Positions 10,218 through 19,936 of a DNA stretch of 64,000 nt are shown here, piece after piece. The notes beneath the pieces were generated by a model. It was not told where the DNA came from and did not search any database. It saw only the letters and a program-made list of their open reading frames with translations. Numbering within the stretch: position 1 is the stretch's first letter; every line of letters begins with the position of its first letter. The stretch comes from Incurvaria masculella (lineage: Eukaryota > Arthropoda > Insecta > Lepidoptera > Incurvariidae): positions 17,775,595 to 17,839,594 of the forward strand of contig OX335644.1 in assembly GCA_946894095.1 (NCBI GenBank). Direction: 5' to 3'. The position numbers and the translations under genes were made by a program.

Positions 10218-11489
10218 GGCACCACGTCAGATGACACTTGACTGCACTTAAAGCCCCTTAGCTAAAAAAAATGCTTCTTATTGAATCTTGAAATTAGGAA
10301 GGCTCCTTGGGAGCTCTTTCAAAACGCGGACTACAGTAGTGAGAAATAATTTGGCACAGATTCTAAACTTTTAAAAATTTTCAATTTCTATATGGATGGG
10401 AATCAACTCGCGCTGAGGGCATCGCGAGGATTCCTCAACAATCCAGGTGGTCGCGACGAATACTCCAAAACGTGCTGATGCAATGAGCGGTGACTGGGGA
10501 CGAACTGCCCTGGCTTTTCTTTGTTTTCCAAGCGGAGTGTCTGGCCTTTTTTTTATTGGAAAAGCATCCAGCTCGGTCAGCTTGTTGTCAGGAACGTCTT
10601 GGCCTCGTTTCATTGATCCAGTACTTAGGAAAAAATATTTTTCTATCTTCTGAAGCTAACTAAGGCTTTGAAAACTTGGCAGGATTTATTCTTTTCCTCC
10701 ACGGAGGTGAAGAAATAACATGAGAACGGATTGAACTAAAAAAAGTGCTGACACGTCAATTGTGCCGCCGGAGGAATTTGGCCTTTGTTTTGGCATATAT
10801 TCTTTGGTTTCGGCACTTGCTGAACGAATGAAGAATGACGTAATGAACATCTGGTTTATTGAAAAATAATTCTTATCTTTATCAGTTTACCTGCAAATTT
10901 GGGAGACTTCAAATTGGATTTTTCTCCATTTTTATCAGAAATGTGTGTGTATATAATGTTGTAAGTCGCGTGGCATAATTTTTTGCGCGCTTGTTGTGTG
11001 GAAGTTATTTCTCCATACATTCTCCACCTCCATGTTTTCCTCTCATTTTTAGTGGCCATTTAATGGTTTTATTAATTTCCTTTTTTCTAATCATCCAATT
11101 AGAAATTAAAAGGAAGTATGAAGTTTGAAACACTACAGCTTACATAGTCTGAATATTTGTATATGAAATACAATACAATATAAAAAAATATACCTATATC
11201 CCAGAAGTAAACAAAATCTGAATGTCTAAATAATCTCATCAAGTCAAAAATGTCTTATTTCATACTATTTAATTTATAAGTTATCTAATATAGCAAAATA
11301 AGAATTTCAATATAGCTATTAGAGCTATAGTTATAGAGATGATTTGGTTAACAAGGTACCGAGCAAACATAGCTGTTGAAGTTCGCATTTCTATCAATCT
11401 CGATTGCTAATGTGAATACTTGGTCAAATCAAATCCAGTGGAGGCGTAACACGTCGGCCTATAGCGACACCGCACATTGTCAAACCATA
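10218..11489. other. AT-rich intergenic stretch
   Basis: No recognisable gene. An unrecognised minus-strand ORF (10613-10371, 80 codons, ATG start, containing PIKKRPDTPLGKQRKARAV) lies here. It has no clear splice sites or homology, so I do not call it a gene. Confidence 0.3.
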
Positions 11490-12000
11490 AGTTTGTAAAT
11501 AAATGTCTTTTATGTAACAAAATGGATGGCTAATACCATATGAATCATTAGCCCAACACACTGCATTCCCGAAGGATTTGCCATCATACCAGGACCTTCC
11601 TTTTATGAGCATGGCTATATTGTACTGGATGGAAAACAGACAATTTTTATTTGCCTCTTCAACCATTTTTTGTCCAATGCTTTTCATCCAATGCGATGGT
11701 ACCATTCCAGGCGAGCTTAACCCTACTATCTACTACGGGAAGGAGACCTACAGTTTTACATGGATTCCAAGCCATAGAACATCTTGCATTGATGACGAAT
11801 TGCACCTATCCAACTCAGTATCCCTTATATTCACCAACTCCAGCTACCTGAAATCCAAAGGTTAACTTTCGGCTACATTGCATATTTAATATACATTGCA
11901 TAACCAAAAGGTTAAGATTTTTGTAACTGGAGGTGGTGAAACCGGGCGTAAGAAAAAGAAAGTGGTGCATGAACGGGGCGGGATTTGAACATGACATCTG
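11490..12000 (-). repeat. SINE family A copy with a nested palindromic MITE
   Basis: Read on the minus strand, the head ends 'tcaaatcccgccccgttcat' and the body has the 'gcattggatg' and 'aaggtcctggtatgatggc' blocks. The copy is interrupted by the MITE at 11832-11938. Confidence 0.65.
11832..11938. mobile_element. Palindromic MITE, copy 1
   Basis: It is bounded by CACCAACTCCAG and CTGGAGGTGGTG. The whole 107-bp unit folds as one imperfect hairpin. A second copy is at 26998-27103. Confidence 0.75.
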
Positions 12001-12524
12001 ACATGAAAGTTCAAGTACAGTACAAGTACAGCAACAGTGAAAACCTAAGAACGAATTGTAATATGTTTATCATTCAAGTTACTTATAGTTCCGTCTGTAT
12101 TGAATAGGAGCAACTCCCTTTTTTGTCTTGCTTTCTTTGCTCCAGGCACTGATGCAAGGACTGCTCTGGTGGTTCCTATCACATAGCGCGAACGCAAAGT
12201 GCAATCGTTCACTACTTCTGATGTAAATCTGATGTTTCTGTAATTTGAAGGTTATCACATCCCATCACGTATTGTGTGGCGTGCAAGGAAACTTTTTGGC
12301 GTGGCCTGAAATAAGGGAAGTTTTGGCCAAATGCGATGCATTGTAATCCTTACCATAGTGCATAGAGTGTTATCTTCTGACAGGGCAGAATCCTCTGCAA
12401 CTGTAAACATAACTGTATTCCGAAAGGATTAATCAGATAAAATTATAAAAAATACCCTTTTCAGGCCCATTGGAAGGATTCTCTCCGCAACAACATTTGA
12501 AGTTATCACAGGTTAATTCACTAG

Positions 12525-12530
12525 TTTATT
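12525..12530 (-). terminator. Poly(A) signal of THAP gene B
   Basis: AATAAA on the minus strand, about 43 nt beyond the stop codon at 12573. Confidence 0.6.
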
Positions 12531-12572
12531 ACTCTGTTTCAAATAACAGAAATCATGCAATTGTTTTTAGCA

Positions 12573-15519
12573 TTAAATATTTAATGGGTCCTGTCCTATA
12601 CTGTCATGCGGTTCCAAAATGTTGTCCTTATCTTCAAACATAATCTTAAATGTATTTTCTTTCCGCCGCTTTCTATTCTTCTTTTTGACTTTACTACCCT
12701 GGTCAATGCTCTCACACACTCCCACAACTTTCGTTTTATCAATTTCTGTCCGCAGCTTCTCGTTCTTGACCTTGGTGGCCAGCGGGTTCTCCAAGCTCTG
12801 CAGCTTGGCATCGTGCCTCCTCAAGCTCTGTCGAAGGTTTCTCAGCTTCTTCTTTTGCTTCTCGTAGATGAGCGTGAGGTGCAGTAGTTGAACGGCGAGG
12901 GCGCGTGTGGCGGGTGTGTCGCTCGCGTCGAGTGTGACACCGGGCACGGCGCCGCCTGCCAACATGGCCGCCAGTGCCTCACCGCCACGGCCGGTTTCCG
13001 CAGCCACGTCGCATTTTTCCAACTGGAATGTATTATTCAATTAATCTCTTCATTATTGACAAGCCCTAGATCTGCAAAATCGGTGCTGAACGACAAAACG
13101 ACATACCTTCCAGAAAAAATATCTCATCATTGAAATATGTAGTAGGTTAAGAATGATTTCAGGCCCTCGCTTAAGGGGTGATGGAAGGCACCCATGGCCA
13201 TTCGGATTTTCTCGGGGGGTGCGAAAACCATGCGGACCGGCCAGGTACTACAAAGATGATAGCACATAAAGAGATGCTACATCCTATCGGAGTCTTAGGG
13301 TATCCAAATGTTAGGATACCTTGAGGTCGTCGAATATCCCAGATATTAAATAGGCAATTTAGACAGCAATAAATTAGAACAATTGACTTATTATGTGTTG
13401 ATAGTACCTACAGTTAGCATGAATAACGAATGTACAGCTCGTGATGTATGGGCTGGAGGACTTGCCTTTCATGTGAGAGAAATCTTCGCCCCAGTCATGC
13501 ACCACTTTCTTTTTCTGAGTTGGATAACTGCTTTCCTTAACGAATGCAAGCTGTGCCATGGTTCGGGACCCATGTAAAAAAAAGGTTAAGGTACGACTTA
13601 CCCCTACCAGGGTAAAGTGTACCACCACGCTGGATGAAACTATAGTTGAAACAGCAATGATAAATTGTCCATGTTTTCCATCGAATTTTGTCTAGCCATG
13701 CTCATAAAGAGCAGGCCATGGCACCTAATTCCTTCGGGAATGTGATGTACTGGGCTAACATCATTACAGTAGCTGTGTGGTATTAGCCATCCATGTCAGG
13801 TTGCATAAAAAAAGTGCCTTCTCACCATATTGATGTTGATTGCAGGCGTGGCTTCGTCTCGCAAGCGCTTGAGTCCGTACGCTGTGACGTAAAAGTGGGA
13901 AGGTAGGAAGTGTTCAGAACAAACGACAGTGGAGTTAGAGGGCTGCCAGTCACCGCCACGGCCTAGGGCGTGCAGCCAGCTTCGCCTACGGACCGCGTCC
14001 CGGGGGAACCTTCATCCACACACACACACACTGGTCTAAGTACATAAATATGGCATGCTCAGTCATCACTGTTCAATACTTGCAGCCTAAGTTGAAAGTT
14101 AAATGTTCACACCATAACCGTGAATCAGATGAACATAGTCGAACGGGGGTGAAGTTAACGTGAAACATCTTTTGGAAGTCTGTTTTTTTATGCTCTCTGC
14201 ATATACGTAGCATTTTATATTGGCTAGTAGGTATTTATTATGTAAGATTTTCACATAGATTTTTGAAGGGATTGTGCATTCACTGCCTACGGGGAGCTAG
14301 GTTGGTCTACTCAATGACTTAGGCAAGTTCACACAGCAAAACTGTATAATTGGGTAATCTTATGTACACATGCGTTCTTGCAAGTGGTTACATCTAAGCA
14401 GTCTAAGTCTCAGTCAAATGTGAGTCTATCAGCATTGTCTTGTCAGTCACACGCAATGTTAGCCTCGTTAGAGCTCAGTTTACAATATGAATACGTTCTT
14501 AGACTAGAATTACGGTTCCAGCTGATGTAAGCTGTATTTTTAAGGAACAGAATATGAATGTAATGCCACACCTACAGTAAAAATATTGGGCCAACACACC
14601 ACAGGTAACAAGCCAATGCAGCTTAACCCTTTGGTTTCTGTTGATACTCGGTTGATACTGACAGAGTTTTTGGCGCCAAAAATTTCTTATTGAAAAGGGA
14701 GAAGTAAAGTCAATATTGAAAGAGATTTTGACGCAAAAATTGCCTTATTGCACCTTATTGCAAGGGGTAAAAGTAGGGCAAATCTGCAATGCCGGAATAA
14801 TACCCAAGGAATCCAGAAGGAAATTTTGTTACTTTGTTTTATTTATTTTTTCAAACACTAGCAGCCGTATTCAGAGTGGGCCGACTTACTTTAATACGCT
14901 GGACTAAACCGGTTTTTGTATGGTTAGTCCGGTTCTAATCTCGTACTAAGTTTTGACAGGTGCTCTCTGAATACGACTGTAGCAGCTTTAAGCTGGTATA
15001 TTTTTGTTGTTTTTTTATTATATTGTCTAGTCTGTTTTTTAATGAGTTGACTTAGGGTCTTATGAGTCGCTTATGGTATCCTTTATTTCAGGCATTTATG
15101 ACCCGGTGTGTCAGCAAGTGCTTTCTGGGGTTTTATTTATACTTGGTCCATTTTAGTTTTAATATGACTGACTCCTTTGGTTCTCTTTCAGTATATTGAC
15201 TCTAAGCTTGGTATATCATAGGATTTCTTTGAGATTTTTAATGTTTCTATCAAGTCTTCTTTTGAATTTCATTCTGAAGATGGTAGATGGAAAATTATGG
15301 AAATTAAATGGACATTTCGATGTTAAATAAAAACATTTGATATGTTATGTATCTAGATAGTAAAGTTTCTGGCCTTCTTTACATTCATTTTAGAAAAAAG
15401 GTGTAAAAAGAACAATTTCAGCAAGTTGAACGGACTTACAGGTGGTATGTGATGCCACTATTTTTCTTGGAGCGCTTCTCCCCACGGTTGTCGCATCCCT
15501 TGATGCAGCACGGCGCCAT
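12573..15519 (-). CDS. THAP-domain zinc-finger protein B, complete, 237 aa
   Basis: Three minus-strand exons: 15519-15440 (donor GTAAGTCC), 14009-13826 (acceptor GGATGAAG, donor GTGAGA) and 13022-12573 (acceptor CATTCCAG, stop TAA). Phases are 2 and 0, and the lengths (80, 184, 450 nt) join in frame. The THAP domain is complete: MAPCCIKGC at 1-9, ITYHLFPRD at 23-31, Trp38, Trp48-x-Pro50, Cys57-x2-His60-Phe. It ends with DEATPAI in the AVPTIF-motif position. The C-terminal exon holds a basic coiled coil (LLHLTLIYEKQKKKLRNLRQ, about 130-165) and a Lys/Arg-rich tail (KVKKKNRKRRKEN) that could be a nuclear localisation signal. The architecture matches THAP gene A, so the two are probably paralogues in opposite orientation. 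Role in the cell: inferred nuclear DNA-binding regulator. Confidence 0.88.
13185..13345 (-). mobile_element. Short LINE fragment
   Basis: 'gaaaaccatgcggaccggcc' and 'ggagtcttagggtatcc' match the fragments at 23265, 28125, 30000 and 53015. It is a decayed piece of the same RT C-terminal region, in intron 2 of THAP gene B. Confidence 0.5.
13440..13813 (+). repeat. SINE family A copy next to a THAP B splice donor
   Basis: A near full-length copy with head ('cgccccagtcatgcaccac'), body ('tccatgttttccatcgaatt', 'ataaagagcaggccatggca') and tail ('tcaggttgcataaaaaaa'). Its A-tail ends 12 bp from the donor of THAP B exon 2 (13825). Confidence 0.75.
14858..14985. mobile_element. MITE with TIR CTGCTACAGTCGTATTCAGAG
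   Basis: Left arm 'ctagcagccgtattcagag' (14858-14876) and right arm 'ctctgaatacgactgtagca' are inverted repeats. A decayed relative carrying only the right arm lies near 57775-57865. Confidence 0.65.
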
Positions 15520-15857
15520 CGTTTAGCTATGCGATCTCTACCTTTCTGACCGTTACAAGACCGTGGGTCCGAGCGCAGCCGTGAAGCAGTTATGCTAGTT
15601 GGTTGTTCAGAATGTTATTCACTGACTGTTCCTTCATTGCAGATATTACATCCTTTTATTTATTATTACATTACATTATCATTCGATTTCTCTGAACGAG
15701 ATAACTTCTTCTTCTTCTTCTTTTTAGGGTCCTACTTTTGGGTCCCTTTTAATGGCTTTCGTGCATCTAACACATTTCGCCAATGTCAAAGTTCATAGCA
15801 ATATACAAATAGTGTAAAAGGTTCTGAAATTAGTTGCCAACGAAACATAAAAGAAAA

Positions 15858-18800
15858 TCATAATTTAAGATCATTTGCACTGATAAATGAAGCAAGTAAC
15901 TTTAGAATTTTAAAGTTAGATGAAGAGAGCAAGCAATTAATATTGGTAGGAAGAGGAATTTGGAGTAGAGGAAGGTAATCGTATAAAGGAGCAGTTTTAT
16001 TAATAAGAGGACAACAGAAAAATATATGTTCCAAATTCCCGTCATCAAGGCCACATTCGCACACTGATGAGTCTTTAATATGAAGTCTAGCCAAATGAAC
16101 AGGGGAACAGCAGTGGCCTATTCTAAGGCGGCAAATAATAGAAGTTGAAGATTTATTAATTTTGATACGATGAAACCAAGGCTTAGCAGGGATGTTAGGC
16201 TGGATCTTGGCGTAATTTGAACCCTTAAATCTACTAGAGTTAGCCCACAATTTGGTCCAATTTTCAGTAAGAGATTTTTTTGGGAGAGCAATTAAATCAT
16301 GTGGGTAGTTTCTATATGGGATTTTATCCCCTCGCAGAACAGCTTGTTTAGCAAGATCATCTACCCGGTGATTGGGCAGGATGCCTGAGTGAGACGGAAT
16401 CCATGCAAAGACTATTTGTTTGTCCGGGTTATTGTAGAGAATGTCTTTAATGGAAAAAGGAATAGGATTTTGTGTGTTAGAATGAAAGGGGTTCTGAGTG
16501 AGAGATTGAAGAGCACTACGGGAATCAGAAAATATTATAAATTTATTAGATTTTTTTAATAATAATGAAAACTTGACTGCCTCCAGTAATGCCGTTGATT
16601 CACCAGTGAAAACTGATGACTCTGGAGGGCATTTAATTAGTTGGTAGATGTTGCTGTTCTTATGAAATACTGCAGCTCCAACACTGCCTTCCTCCGTGAG
16701 TTTGGAGGCATCAGTAAAAATATACTCCCACCCTTCCCAGTTTTCAGATAGGATGGAATGAAAGACTTCATTAGCATTTGGAGACTCTTTTTCAATGCCA
16801 AAAAAAGGAATTACTTCTACATTGCTCGTAACTACTTGAAAAGGGTATGAAAACATTGGTAAGGAGTTAGAACGGAATACTGGAGCCTTGACATTATTGA
16901 ACTTACGATAACTTTTTACAAGTCTGGTGGGAGCCTTTTTTTCCCAATATTTCGCAGTATGAGAAAATCGGGATAGTAAATTTAGTTTCGGAATTATTGG
17001 ATGATGTAAGAAATAGCTTGCCCTGAACAAGAAACGATCAGCCAAGAACTGACGGCGAAAATAAAGAGGAGGTTCAACGCATTCTACTTGCAGAGCATTT
17101 ATAGGACTTGATTTCATGGCACCTGTTATAATACGCAGGCATTTGTTTTGGATAATGTTAAGCTTATTAAGAGCAGTTCTATTGCAGGGTTCTAAAATAT
17201 AGGAACCGTAATCCAAATGACTTCGTATTATTGCATTGTACAATAACTTGAGGTAGTATGGATGAGCTCCCCACCAAACCCCAGCTAGAGTGCGTATAAT
17301 GTTAATATTTTTTTCACATTTTTTTATTACATAATTTAGATGAGAGACACCTGTCATTTTTGAATCCAGGATTATGCCAAGGAATTTAGTTTGAATATGT
17401 AATGGAATAATTGTATTGTTGTATGTGATAGTGATAGGGGGTACAATTCTTTTTCTACTGAATACTACTATAGAGCTCTTTTGGGCTGACAGTTCCAACC
17501 CATGTTCAGTTAACCATGTGTTCAAAGATCTTAGCGAGTATTCAATTTGTTCAGCTCCTTTAGGAATAGATTTATGGGGTGAGTATATTAGTAAATCATC
17601 CGCATATTGCAGGACACGTGAAAAGGAGTTTATTGATCTGTCAAGATCATGGGTGTAAATATTATAAAGTAAAGGACTGAGAACAGAGCCTTGTGGTAAA
17701 CCTTTCCAGATTATTCTAGAGTCGTTTGATTGTTCCTCTACTCTTAACATTATTGTTCTTTGAGATAATATATTAAAAATATATGCAACAATTTTTTCTG
17801 GTATATGTAGATTTAGCATTTTTTGTTTGAGCTTTGGTAGGAGGACATTATCGTAAGCTGCAGATATGTCTAGGAATGCAGCCACAACAGACTCGTCCCG
17901 AGAAAAAGAAAGTCGAATATCGGTAGTGAAAATCCCCAAACTATCCATTGTACTTCTGCTTTTCCTAAATCCATATTGTGTTTTAGCAAGAAGTTCTCTG
18001 TGTTCCACGAACCATTCTAAACGGTTTTTGATTAAATGTTCTGTAATTTTGCATAAGGTAGAAGACAGAGCAATCGGACGGTAAGAGGAACCATCATTGG
18101 GGTCTTTACCAGATTTCAGGATTGGAATGATTATTTGAGTTTTCCAGGAGTCAGGAATTACCCCATAGTCAAAGAAGAAATTAATGATTTGTAAAAAGTA
18201 TTCAAGGGTTGTATCTCTCGATTTAACCAGAAAAGAATAAGGAATCCCATCCAGCCCTGGGGAAGAATCCTTAACATGATTCAAAACAATTTTGAGTTCT
18301 TTTAATGAAAATGGAACCTCCATGGGAGTACAACCTCCAACAAATGAATAAAGGGACGGGAGTTCATCTTCTGTAGGGGCGGATGGGGGGGCTAGCTTAT
18401 TTAGGAATGAGTCTTTCCATGAAGCCGATGAAGGTATTGAAGCACTGTCTTCCGTGAAAACAGAACGGTACCTTTTAATATTGCGCCAAACTAATGAAGA
18501 TGAAGTGTTAGGTGAGAGAGAAAGGCAAAAATTTTGCCATCCATTACGTTTTTTATTTTTAAGAGTACATTTAGTAACTGCTTGAATTTTGCGTAAATTT
18601 AAAAAGTTTTCATCAGTCATAAACTCTTCATATAAAGTTTCGGCATAGGAACGGTCACGAACAGATTTGGTACATTCGGAATCCCACCATGGAGGAGAAA
18701 GGCGATGATTTTTTGATGTATTTTTGAGCGGAATAATTTGATCTGCTGTGCTTATCAATAATGATGTAAATTTGGAGTAACAATGTAAAACATTGTCTAA

Positions 18801-19595
18801 GGTAACGATCGGCAGACTAGACATCTCCTCTTCTACTTTCAGACTGAACGTCACCCAATCAGCTTCATTCAAGCGATATTTAAGAAGAGGGGATTTATTT
18901 ATGGAAGGAGGGGCCTGACAAGGAATATTTATAATAATGGGAAAATGATCGCTGCCGTGAGAAAATTTGGATATTTTCCATGAAAGACGGGCAGCCAGAT
19001 CTGGAGTGCAAAGAGTCAGATCCACTGCACTCGGATTCTGATTCGGGGGAGTCCGTCTTGTGGGTGAACCATCATTCAGAAGGCATATGTTGTATTCATC
19101 TAGTAGTTCAATCAATTTATTGCCTTGGTGGTCACAATTTGCAGACCCCCACACGGAGTGATGAGAATTAAAATCGCCTAAAACCACATAAGGCTTGCGG
19201 ATGGATTGAAAAATTGATTTAATAAATCGAGTGGTTGAGAGCGTAGGAGACGATACATATACCGAAACAAATGTTATATTGTCTGCCATAACGGCAACAA
19301 CATTTATACCATCAACTCGGGCAGGAAGAGTGAGGGAAGAAAATGGAATTTTTTTGTTGATGAACAGGGCGCAACCCCCATATCCATCAGCTCGGTCATC
19401 TCTGAAGCTAACATATCCTGAAATCTTAAAGTGGGTTGATGGCTTTAACCAGGTTTCAGAAATTGCTATAACGATAGGGTGATGTTTATTGATAAGGTGG
19501 AGTAAATCAGATTTATTTTTGATTAAGCTACGACAATTCCACTGAATTATTGTAGAAGACATTCTGATGAAATGAAGCGAGATGAATGCATTCAA
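15858..19595 (-). CDS. LINE ORF2: endonuclease, reverse transcriptase, RNase H, 1245 aa
   Basis: The N-terminus is an APE-type endonuclease: IIQWNCRSLIKNK, AISETWLK, VVLGDFNSHHSVWG and, near 230, FSHGSDHFPI. The reverse transcriptase follows with SSYRPIALSSTLCKITEHLI, LPQGSVLSPLLYNIY and the catalytic LLQYADDLLIYS (about 680). An RNase H domain comes next (YIFTDASKL, GESTALLEAVKF, IFSDSRSAL, AWIPSHSGILPNHRVDDLAK). It ends with a CCHC-like C-ECG-x8-H-x4-C motif. The enzyme nicks target DNA and primes reverse transcription of its own RNA there. The frame is open throughout. The start is ATG 19595, with MSSTIIQWNC eleven residues further in as an alternative. Confidence 0.93.
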   Translation of the reverse strand: MNAFISLHFIRMSSTIIQWNCRSLIKNKSDLLHLINKHHPIVIAISETWLKPSTHFKISGYVSFRDDRADGYGGCALFINKKIPFSSLTLPARVDGINVVAVMADNITFVSVYVSSPTLSTTRFIKSIFQSIRKPYVVLGDFNSHHSVWGSANCDHQGNKLIELLDEYNICLLNDGSPTRRTPPNQNPSAVDLTLCTPDLAARLSWKISKFSHGSDHFPIIINIPCQAPPSINKSPLLKYRLNEADWVTFSLKVEEEMSSLPIVTLDNVLHCYSKFTSLLISTADQIIPLKNTSKNHRLSPPWWDSECTKSVRDRSYAETLYEEFMTDENFLNLRKIQAVTKCTLKNKKRNGWQNFCLSLSPNTSSSLVWRNIKRYRSVFTEDSASIPSSASWKDSFLNKLAPPSAPTEDELPSLYSFVGGCTPMEVPFSLKELKIVLNHVKDSSPGLDGIPYSFLVKSRDTTLEYFLQIINFFFDYGVIPDSWKTQIIIPILKSGKDPNDGSSYRPIALSSTLCKITEHLIKNRLEWFVEHRELLAKTQYGFRKSRSTMDSLGIFTTDIRLSFSRDESVVAAFLDISAAYDNVLLPKLKQKMLNLHIPEKIVAYIFNILSQRTIMLRVEEQSNDSRIIWKGLPQGSVLSPLLYNIYTHDLDRSINSFSRVLQYADDLLIYSPHKSIPKGAEQIEYSLRSLNTWLTEHGLELSAQKSSIVVFSRKRIVPPITITYNNTIIPLHIQTKFLGIILDSKMTGVSHLNYVIKKCEKNINIIRTLAGVWWGAHPYYLKLLYNAIIRSHLDYGSYILEPCNRTALNKLNIIQNKCLRIITGAMKSSPINALQVECVEPPLYFRRQFLADRFLFRASYFLHHPIIPKLNLLSRFSHTAKYWEKKAPTRLVKSYRKFNNVKAPVFRSNSLPMFSYPFQVVTSNVEVIPFFGIEKESPNANEVFHSILSENWEGWEYIFTDASKLTEEGSVGAAVFHKNSNIYQLIKCPPESSVFTGESTALLEAVKFSLLLKKSNKFIIFSDSRSALQSLTQNPFHSNTQNPIPFSIKDILYNNPDKQIVFAWIPSHSGILPNHRVDDLAKQAVLRGDKIPYRNYPHDLIALPKKSLTENWTKLWANSSRFKGSNYAKIQPNIPAKPWFHRIKINKSSTSIICRLRIGHCCSPVHLARLHIKDSSVCECGLDDGNLEHIFFCCPLINKTAPLYDYLPLLQIPLPTNINCLLSSSNFKILKLLASFISANDLKL

Positions 19596-19936
19596 ACTTG
19601 ACCCTATAAAAATTAAAGAAAGCTAAGTTGCAGATAAAAAAAATTTTTGCCAAATGTTCTGCTACCATGCAGTAATAAATTTTGTGGTCGAAAAATCTGC
19701 TAGAGCTTTTTTTAATGACATAAAGAGGATTTTTTATTAAAACAATCCAAACATTGGTACAAAAATCTGCTGGTCGCAGATATATATTTTTGGAGCCAAA
19801 TATTCTGCTACAACGCAGGTAATAAATTTGGATGCCGAAATATTTTTTATATATTGTCTTTTGGATAAGTAAAATAATATTGTTGAAGAAATTAAAATTT
19901 AAAGTGTAAATTGAAAAGTTCATATTGGATAAGAAG
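19596..19936 (-). other. LINE inter-ORF spacer with CTGC...GCAG mini-hairpins
   Basis: The AT-rich spacer between ORF1 and ORF2 contains four related segments with CTGC at 19659, 19697, 19767 and 19805. Three of them are closed by GCAG (19669-19672, 19776-19779, 19815-19818) as small stem-loops. Two copies share the flanking 'gccaaat.ttctgctac' and 'gtaataaattt'. Function unknown. Confidence 0.6.

Noticed and set aside
10371..10613. 80-codon minus-strand ORF with basic region
   Set aside because: No homology recognised, no convincing splice sites. Chance length for this composition.
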